From positions 1,564,001 through 1,628,000 of the forward strand of contig NZ_JASBAO010000001.1 of assembly GCF_029953265.1 (NCBI RefSeq): a stretch of DNA of 64,000 nucleotides. Direction: 5' to 3'. Under the pieces are notes generated by a model. That model ran no database searches and was not told the origin of the DNA. It saw only the letters and a list, made by a program, of their open reading frames with translations. Numbering within the stretch: position 1 is the first letter of the stretch; each line of letters begins with the position of its first letter. Below, one piece after another: positions 58,778 through 64,000 of the stretch. The stretch comes from Commensalibacter oyaizuii. Lineage in GTDB: Bacteria; Pseudomonadota; Alphaproteobacteria; Acetobacterales; Acetobacteraceae. Made by a program: the position numbers and the translations under genes.

Positions 58778-59428
58778 ATGTCTGAATCTTTGTCTTCGTC
58801 CAAACAACCAGCAATCAGAAAAGGAATTTGTTTTGTACTATCCGCCCCCTCTGGTGCTGGTAAATCGACAATTGCCAACGCATTAAGAGCCTCACAATCC
58901 AATTTATATCCTTCCGTATCCGTAACAACACGCCCCCCCCGCCCAGGTGAGGTAGATGGCGTACATTACCATTTCATCAGCAAAGAGCAATTTAAAGAAT
59001 ATTCTGAAACAGGGAAATTGTTAGAATGGGCAACGGTTTTTGAACGGGGATATGGCACTCCAAAAGATCCAGTTGTTGAGCAATTGACCCAAGGCAAGGA
59101 CATGATATTTGATATTGATTGGCAGGGTCATCGCCAGATTCGTCAAGCCCTTCCCCAAGATGTCGTTAGTATTTTTATTCTACCTCCTTCTTTACAAGAA
59201 TTAGAGAAACGATTGACCAACCGTGCATCTGATCATCCAGAAGAAATTCATAAACGAATGCAAGCCGCATTAGATGAAATTTCGCATTGGAAGGAATTCG
59301 ATTATGTCATTATCAACAACAAACTAGACGAAGCCATTGCCCAAGCCGAAGCTATTTTGACCGCTGAACGTTTAAAAACAAACCGTCAGACATTCTTACA
59401 TTCTTTTACGAATGCTTTTACATTATAG
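58778..59428 (+). CDS. gmk: Guanylate kinase
   Basis: Phosphorylates GMP to GDP. 216 residues from the ATG at 58778 with AAGGGA 7 bp upstream; a TTG two codons earlier is disregarded. P-loop SAPSGAGKST, GMP-binding VTTRPPRPGEVDGVHY and the IDWQGHRQIR segment are all typical. The gene contains a run of eight C (58933-58940) but stays in frame. hldE starts 18 bp after its stop. Confidence 0.96.
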   Translation: MSESLSSSKQPAIRKGICFVLSAPSGAGKSTIANALRASQSNLYPSVSVTTRPPRPGEVDGVHYHFISKEQFKEYSETGKLLEWATVFERGYGTPKDPVVEQLTQGKDMIFDIDWQGHRQIRQALPQDVVSIFILPPSLQELEKRLTNRASDHPEEIHKRMQAALDEISHWKEFDYVIINNKLDEAIAQAEAILTAERLKTNRQTFLHSFTNAFTL

Positions 59429-59446
59429 CCCTGAAGGTTGAAAAAG

Positions 59447-60892
59447 ATGGATTTTTCTAATATTACGGTTTTGTGCCTTGGTGATGTTATGTTGGATCGA
59501 TTTATTTATGCCAACGTACAACGTATTTCCCCCGAAGCCCCTGTACCAGTTCTGCAATTAAATAATAAAAAAGAAATGCTTGGTGGGGCAGGAAACGTTA
59601 CCAGTAATATATTATCACTGGGGGGAAAATCCATTCTCATTGGTTTAGTCGGCCATGATGAATATGCTTCAACTATTCATGCATTGATGCGAAAAAAAAA
59701 CATTACCAGTGATTTTTTAGTTCAATCACGCTACCGGCCCACTATTTGTAAATCCCGTTTTATTGCCGCCAATCAACAGGTCATTCGTGCAGACGAAGAA
59801 AGCCTTCTCCCACTGACACATGAAGAAATTACAGGAATTAAACATTCTATTGATAAAGCAATCCCATTAACCAATGCTGTCATCATTTCAGATTATGGTA
59901 AAGGGGTGTGCCATCCTGAAATTCTTGAACATATCATCCAGCTTGCCAAAAACTGTGACATTCCAGTTTTTGTTGATCCAAAATCCAGTGACTTCTCTTT
60001 ATATCAGTACGCCACCTGTGTTACCCCCAATATAAAAGAAGCCAGTGAAGCCGTGAAACACCCTCTGGAAAATGACGAGGATTTTGCCCAAGCAGGTCAA
60101 ACACTGCTTGATATTACCAAAGGGCAAGCCATCTTAATCACCCGATCGGAAAAAGGCATGACTTTGGTTGAACATGGAAAAACTGTTGAAACCATTCCAT
60201 CTCGTGCCAGAGAGGTTTTTGACGTTTCTGGTGCAGGTGATACGGTCATTGCCACCTTAACGCTTAGTTATGCAGCAGGGTATACCTTATCCGAAGCCAT
60301 GCATATCGCCAATGCTGCCGCAGGTGTGGTTGTTGCCAAAGCAGGCACTTCGACCGCCACCATTGCTGAAGTTTTAACAGAACTGCAAGCACAAAAAAAC
60401 AATAACTTGCCTGAACTTATGGCGCCACATTTAATATCTCTAAGCGACCTTCAACAACAAGTTCAAAAATGGAAAAAACAAGGACTTACTGTTGGATTCA
60501 CCAACGGATGTTTTGACATCATTCATCCTGGCCATGTCTCTTTATTAAAATTTGCACGCGAACACTGCGATCGTCTTGTCGTTGCTCTGAACACAGATCG
60601 CAGTATCCAAGCCCTAAAGGGATCGCAAAGACCTATTAATATATTAGAAAGCAGGGCATCAGTCATCGCTGCATTGCGATATGTTGATGCTGTTATTGCC
60701 TTTGATGAAGATACGCCTTTAACTTTGATCTCCCATTTAAAACCAAATATTTTAATCAAAGGTGGGGATTATCTGCACAAAGACGTTGTTGGCAAAGATA
60801 TTGTTGAACAAAATGGAGGCAAAGTTATCTTAGCTGACTTACAAGAAGGCTTTTCTACCACAAACATTATTGATAAGATCACCAAAAATTGA
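59447..60892 (+). CDS. hldE: Bifunctional heptose-7-phosphate kinase / heptose-1-phosphate adenylyltransferase
   Basis: Makes ADP-heptose for the LPS inner core. 481 residues from the ATG at 59447 (AAGG 9 bp upstream); a TTG nine bases earlier is less likely. N-terminal ribokinase-like domain (about 1-330) with GGAGNVTSNILSLGG and the catalytic SGAGDTVIATL. C-terminal nucleotidyltransferase domain with GFTNGCFDIIHPGH and the closing EGFSTTNIIDKI. Both domains are complete. The stop overlaps a possible ATG of the next gene. Confidence 0.96.
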   Translation: MDFSNITVLCLGDVMLDRFIYANVQRISPEAPVPVLQLNNKKEMLGGAGNVTSNILSLGGKSILIGLVGHDEYASTIHALMRKKNITSDFLVQSRYRPTICKSRFIAANQQVIRADEESLLPLTHEEITGIKHSIDKAIPLTNAVIISDYGKGVCHPEILEHIIQLAKNCDIPVFVDPKSSDFSLYQYATCVTPNIKEASEAVKHPLENDEDFAQAGQTLLDITKGQAILITRSEKGMTLVEHGKTVETIPSRAREVFDVSGAGDTVIATLTLSYAAGYTLSEAMHIANAAAGVVVAKAGTSTATIAEVLTELQAQKNNNLPELMAPHLISLSDLQQQVQKWKKQGLTVGFTNGCFDIIHPGHVSLLKFAREHCDRLVVALNTDRSIQALKGSQRPINILESRASVIAALRYVDAVIAFDEDTPLTLISHLKPNILIKGGDYLHKDVVGKDIVEQNGGKVILADLQEGFSTTNIIDKITKN

Positions 60893-60927
60893 TGCTTAAT
60901 TCCCCCTTATTTTACAACGGAAAAGCA

Positions 60928-62127
60928 ATGAAAACTCCTCATCATATTATCCAGCAATATGATCTCTTTACCGATTGGCTTTTTTCTTATGCTTTCCCAT
61001 ATTGGGGCAGTATTGGATGCGATGGCACAGACAGCAACCCATATCTATGGGGGGTTCATGAGCAGTTAAAAATAGATGGAACCCCTGATCTGCCAGGATA
61101 CAAACGATTAAGGGTTCAAGCACGCCAATTATACAGTTTTACCCAAGCAGCATTATTTGGATGGACAACAGGGAATATTATTGCGGAGAGAATTTATCGT
61201 TTTATGCAAAACGCATATCAGGGTGAGGGGTGGTGGGCAAAAACATTAACCCGTGAAGGAAAAATACTAGATCATACCGCTGACCTTTACGATTTGGCAT
61301 TCATTATTTTTTCTCTGTCATGGTATGGTAAACTAAGTGGGAACGCCACACCTATACACCAAGCCAGACAAACCGTTCAATGGATTGAACGTTATATGGC
61401 CTATCCTAAGGGTGGCTATAAAAATACCTATCCTTTGACCCAAGGACTTAGACAACAAAACCCACATATGCATCTACTTGAGGCCATATTGGCTTTATAC
61501 GACACAACTCAATCTGAACAAGATCTAGTTATGGCGCATAAGCTTATCCATTTATTTAAAACCCGATTTTTTAACCAACAAATGGGTGTTTTGGAGGAAT
61601 ACTATACAGAAAACTGGTCCCCACCGTCTAATAATATCTTTATTAACGTTGAACCTGGACATCAATATGAATGGATTTGGTTACTGGCCGAGTATGAACG
61701 ATTAACAGGAATCGCACACCCTGTTGAAATGAAACAGATGTATGATTTCAACGAACGTTACAGTGTCGACCAACAGACTGGCCTTGTTGCCGACAAAATC
61801 AGACGTGATGGTACATTAGTTGATAAATCTGCACGTCTTTGGGTACAAACCGAAGCTATTCGTGCAACCAGTTTGATGCATGACGAAAAAAGTTATCAAC
61901 ATCTTTCAAAAATTCTGCATAACCTTTTATATCGTTATTTTCAATATTGCCCCAAAGGAACATGGCAGGATCAATTAACTCATTGTTATCATTACAATAA
62001 CACCAAAATTCCAACAAGCTCCTTGTATCATATCGTCAGTGGATATGTACAATTACATCAATCCTTAACTTATCCACGTTATCCACAGATTTCCCCACAA
62101 TCCACACCAGACAATAAACCTGAATAA
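60928..62127 (+). CDS. AGE-family (N-acylglucosamine 2-epimerase-like) sugar isomerase
   Basis: (alpha/alpha)6-barrel protein of about 399 residues, related to N-acylglucosamine 2-epimerases and mannose isomerases (with mannose-6-phosphate isomerase-type members). Typical text: RLRVQARQLYSFTQAALFGW, GKILDHTADLYDLAFIIFSL, NVEPGHQYEWIWLLAEYERL and RLWVQTEAIRATSL, carrying the family's conserved Arg, His and Glu. The start at 60928 has CGGA 7 bp upstream. An ATG at 60892 overlapping the hldE stop would add 12 residues. The substrate is not defined. Position after hldE suggests sugar supply to envelope synthesis. Its 3' end contains DnaA-box-like DNA. Confidence 0.82.
   Translation: MKTPHHIIQQYDLFTDWLFSYAFPYWGSIGCDGTDSNPYLWGVHEQLKIDGTPDLPGYKRLRVQARQLYSFTQAALFGWTTGNIIAERIYRFMQNAYQGEGWWAKTLTREGKILDHTADLYDLAFIIFSLSWYGKLSGNATPIHQARQTVQWIERYMAYPKGGYKNTYPLTQGLRQQNPHMHLLEAILALYDTTQSEQDLVMAHKLIHLFKTRFFNQQMGVLEEYYTENWSPPSNNIFINVEPGHQYEWIWLLAEYERLTGIAHPVEMKQMYDFNERYSVDQQTGLVADKIRRDGTLVDKSARLWVQTEAIRATSLMHDEKSYQHLSKILHNLLYRYFQYCPKGTWQDQLTHCYHYNNTKIPTSSLYHIVSGYVQLHQSLTYPRYPQISPQSTPDNKPE
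62070..62087 (+). promoter_or_regulatory. Tandem DnaA-box sequences upstream of dnaB
   Basis: TTATCCACG (62070-62078) directly followed by TTATCCACA (62079-62087), the second a perfect consensus DnaA box, with further TTCCCCACA just beyond. They lie in the last codons of the AGE-family gene, 55 bp before dnaB. They may let DnaA control dnaB or may be chance coding sequence. Confidence 0.55.
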
Positions 62128-62141
62128 TGGTATTATAAAAC

Positions 62142-63644
62142 GTGACTATTACAGAATCGAATTCCAATAAATTATCGCTTTTAAACATTTCCCAAAGGTT
62201 ACCTCCTGCAAATATTCAAGCAGAACAATCCCTGCTTGGGGCTTTATTGACCAACAATAAGGCCTATGACAAAATTGCGGACTTTTTAATTGGCGAACAT
62301 TTCGCAGATCCCATCAATAGAAAAATCTATGAAGCGATTGTTCGACGTATTGAAGCGGGACAAATCGCCGATGCTGTTACCTTAAAGGCAGAATTCGAAC
62401 ATTCTGGTATTTTAAATGAAGTTGGAGGAATCGCTTACCTAGGGCAGTTATTACAATCGATGGTTGGTATTATTAACGCCCGAGATTATGGAAAAACCAT
62501 TCATGATGCATGGATCCGCAGACAATTAATCGATATTGGCGAGGACATTGTTAATAGCGCGTTTGAATCCAATACCACGATTAATGGCTCTGACCAAATA
62601 AGTTTGGGCGAGGAAAGATTATTTCAATTAGCAACCCATAAGGGTCAAGACGGTGGATTTGTTTCTTTTGAAAGTGCATTAACAGATGCCATTGGTATAG
62701 CAGAAAAAGCCATTACCAATACCAGTGGTATAGCAGGTCTTTCAACAGGACTAAAAGATCTCGATAAAAGAACTGGGGGATTACATCCTGCCGATCTAAT
62801 TATTTTAGCAGGGCGACCTGCTATGGGTAAAACAGCACTGGCAACCAAAATCGCCTTTAATGCTGCCAAAAGTTTACTGCGTAATATGGAAGAGCGACAA
62901 TCCCACAACCAGCAAGTTGGTAGTGTTGCGATATTTTCTTTGGAAATGTCATCTGAACAATTAGCCACCCGTATCTTATCCGAGGAATCACGAGTTTCCA
63001 GCGAGCGAATCAGGCGAGGGGAAATTGGACAAAAGGAATTCGATCGCTTTGTTCAGGTCAGCCGCGAACTGTCACAACTTCCATTATATATTGATGATAC
63101 CCCTGCAATCAGTCTGTCTGTTATGCGAACCCGATGTCGCAGACTGGCCAGAACCAAAGGGATTAGTCTGGTTGTCGTCGATTATTTGCAGTTAATGCGC
63201 CCATCTGTGGGTAACAGACCGGAAAGCAGGGTCCTGGAAATATCCCAAATTACCCAAGGGTTAAAAGCCTTGGCCAAAGAATTCGAAATTCCTGTTATTG
63301 CTTTATCTCAGCTATCTCGACAAGTTGAGAACCGCGAAGATAAACGGCCACAACTTTCTGACCTTCGTGAATCTGGATCAATCGAGCAAGATGCCGATGC
63401 GGTTATGTTTGTTTATCGTGATGAATACTACTTGCAACAAAGAATGCCAAAACCCATCACTTTTGAAAGTGAGGACAAATATCAGATTGCTTTAGAAAAA
63501 TGGCAGGCTGATATGAATAAGGTCCATAATAAAGCAGAATTAATTCTTGAAAAGCAACGTCATGGTCCGACAGGTAAAATTGATCTGTTCTTTGAAGGGG
63601 AATTTACACGCTTCAGCGATCTTGATGATATTCACGATTTTTAG
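62142..63644 (+). CDS. dnaB: Replicative DNA helicase DnaB
   Basis: Hexameric fork helicase of 500 residues. N-terminal helical domain beginning LPPANIQAEQSLLGALL, then the RecA-like motor with Walker A GRPAMGKTAL, the FSLEMSSEQLATRIL segment, Walker B LVVVDYLQLMRP and the loop SRQVENREDKRPQLSDLRES with the conserved Arg. No intein or split is seen. The start is GTG at 62142. About 14 bp separate it from the AGE gene stop. Confidence 0.97.
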   Translation: MTITESNSNKLSLLNISQRLPPANIQAEQSLLGALLTNNKAYDKIADFLIGEHFADPINRKIYEAIVRRIEAGQIADAVTLKAEFEHSGILNEVGGIAYLGQLLQSMVGIINARDYGKTIHDAWIRRQLIDIGEDIVNSAFESNTTINGSDQISLGEERLFQLATHKGQDGGFVSFESALTDAIGIAEKAITNTSGIAGLSTGLKDLDKRTGGLHPADLIILAGRPAMGKTALATKIAFNAAKSLLRNMEERQSHNQQVGSVAIFSLEMSSEQLATRILSEESRVSSERIRRGEIGQKEFDRFVQVSRELSQLPLYIDDTPAISLSVMRTRCRRLARTKGISLVVVDYLQLMRPSVGNRPESRVLEISQITQGLKALAKEFEIPVIALSQLSRQVENREDKRPQLSDLRESGSIEQDADAVMFVYRDEYYLQQRMPKPITFESEDKYQIALEKWQADMNKVHNKAELILEKQRHGPTGKIDLFFEGEFTRFSDLDDIHDF

Positions 63645-63657
63645 ATATCATGCCCTT

Positions 63658-63684
63658 ATCAACAGAATGAATCGCTCTGTTGGT
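63658..63684. terminator. Weak hairpin between dnaB and the convergent hydrolase
   Basis: CAACAGA (63660-63666) and TCTGTTG (63676-63682) form a 7-bp stem with a 9-nt loop between two convergent genes. T-runs are short, so terminator function is tentative. Confidence 0.4.
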
Positions 63685-63697
63685 AAACACAATAGAA

Positions 63698-64000
63698 TTA
63701 TAACGAATTAATTCCCAAAAACTTAAACAATTTGGCAGGTCCAAATGACTTTGTTGCATCTCCGGAAAAAATATTGGTTTGCTCAATCCCCAAATCTAGT
63801 TTTTTAACCTTGCCTGTTTCTTTGGAAAAATCGATATCGTTTAAATTCACCCAAAAAATATTGGGGGTTAATGCTGATTCAAAAAAATAACGTTTATTTT
63901 TCTGATCAATTACAGTGCGCCAACGCGTAGACGAGATATTAGGTTCATTTTCTGTATTTAATCCATAAGGAACAGATACATTTCTAATAACCCCAAAAAC
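63698..64000 (-). CDS. Choloylglycine-hydrolase family protein, C-terminal part
   Basis: An open frame on the minus strand enters from the right edge and ends with TAA at 63698-63700, giving the last 100 residues. The text RWRTVIDQKNKRYFFESA, followed by IFWVNLNDIDFSKETGKVKKLDL and then GDATKSFGPAKLF, fits the C-terminal region of linear amide C-N hydrolases (bile-salt hydrolase / penicillin V acylase, Ntn fold). The catalytic Cys end lies outside the window. Substrate preference cannot be judged from this part. Convergent with dnaB. Confidence 0.75.
   Translation of the reverse strand, partial: VFGVIRNVSVPYGLNTENEPNISSTRWRTVIDQKNKRYFFESALTPNIFWVNLNDIDFSKETGKVKKLDLGIEQTNIFSGDATKSFGPAKLFKFLGINSL

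Noticed and set aside
58933-58940. C8 run in gmk as a phase-variable switch
   Set aside because: Guanylate kinase is normally essential and the frame is intact. G/C runs of seven or eight also occur in intact glpF and the OB-repeat gene, so such runs are simply common here.

Overview
The window is AT-rich alphaproteobacterial chromosome. The gene set points to an acetic acid bacterium (Acetobacteraceae) of the low-GC, insect-associated kind, such as Commensalibacter. The reasons are the order mnmE-mnmG-rsmG-parA-parB beside rho, an ATP synthase F0 cluster of its own (atpI-B-E-b'-b) with a split b/b' pair, a major-royal-jelly/Yellow-like exported protein, and several sugar/polyol oxidising dehydrogenases. 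The genus is an inference from gene content and base composition. No transposase, integrase, phage gene or CRISPR array was seen.

Layout. 1-9 kb: the 3' part of ftsK, a pseudouridine synthase, the dTDP-L-rhamnose operon rfbBACD (minus strand), a histidine phosphatase, a decayed O-antigen/polysaccharide flippase pseudogene, and tRNA-Lys(CTT). 9.0-10.75 kb: an AT-rich gene-free stretch. 10.75-16.3 kb: the minus-strand run mnmE-mnmG-rsmG-parA-parB, with two perfect 16-bp parS sites inside rsmG and mnmE. This is a chromosome-partitioning neighbourhood, so the gene-free stretch beside it is a candidate replication origin. 16.5-24.7 kb: an orphan bacteriocin-like peptide with a double-glycine-type leader, ogt, rho, the trpB-trpA-accD-folC run, and the Yellow-like protein.

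24.7-31.3 kb holds carbon metabolism: mmsA, an L-rhamnose 1-dehydrogenase-like SDR, and the glycerol operon glpD-glpF-glpK. 31.4-40 kb: a 646-residue protein of unknown function with a probable beta-solenoid, then a complete three-gene RND efflux operon. 40.2-46.7 kb: YggT, then atpI-B-E-b'-b followed on the same strand by a GT2/GT39 glycosyltransferase pair, then an exported protein with two OB-like repeats. 46.8-54.9 kb: a POT peptide transporter, a MATE exporter, two SDRs, glyoxalase I, a frameshifted MFS gene, and glutathione-dependent formaldehyde dehydrogenase.

55.3-58.6 kb is a compact L-fucose oxidation operon (FucP-type permease, lactonase, L-fucose dehydrogenase, mutarotase). It carries the steps to L-fuconate but no dehydratase or later enzyme. 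58.8-64 kb: gmk, hldE (heptose for LPS), an AGE-family epimerase, dnaB with tandem DnaA-box sequences just upstream, and the C-terminal part of a choloylglycine-hydrolase-family enzyme running off the right edge.

The surface-polysaccharide genes (rfb, flippase remnant, hldE, GT2/GT39) and the sugar-oxidising genes (fucose, rhamnose, glycerol) are the two main functional themes besides housekeeping. The most unusual items are the leader-peptide gene at 16.5 kb, the gene-free stretch beside parABS, the truncated fucose pathway and the 646-residue protein.
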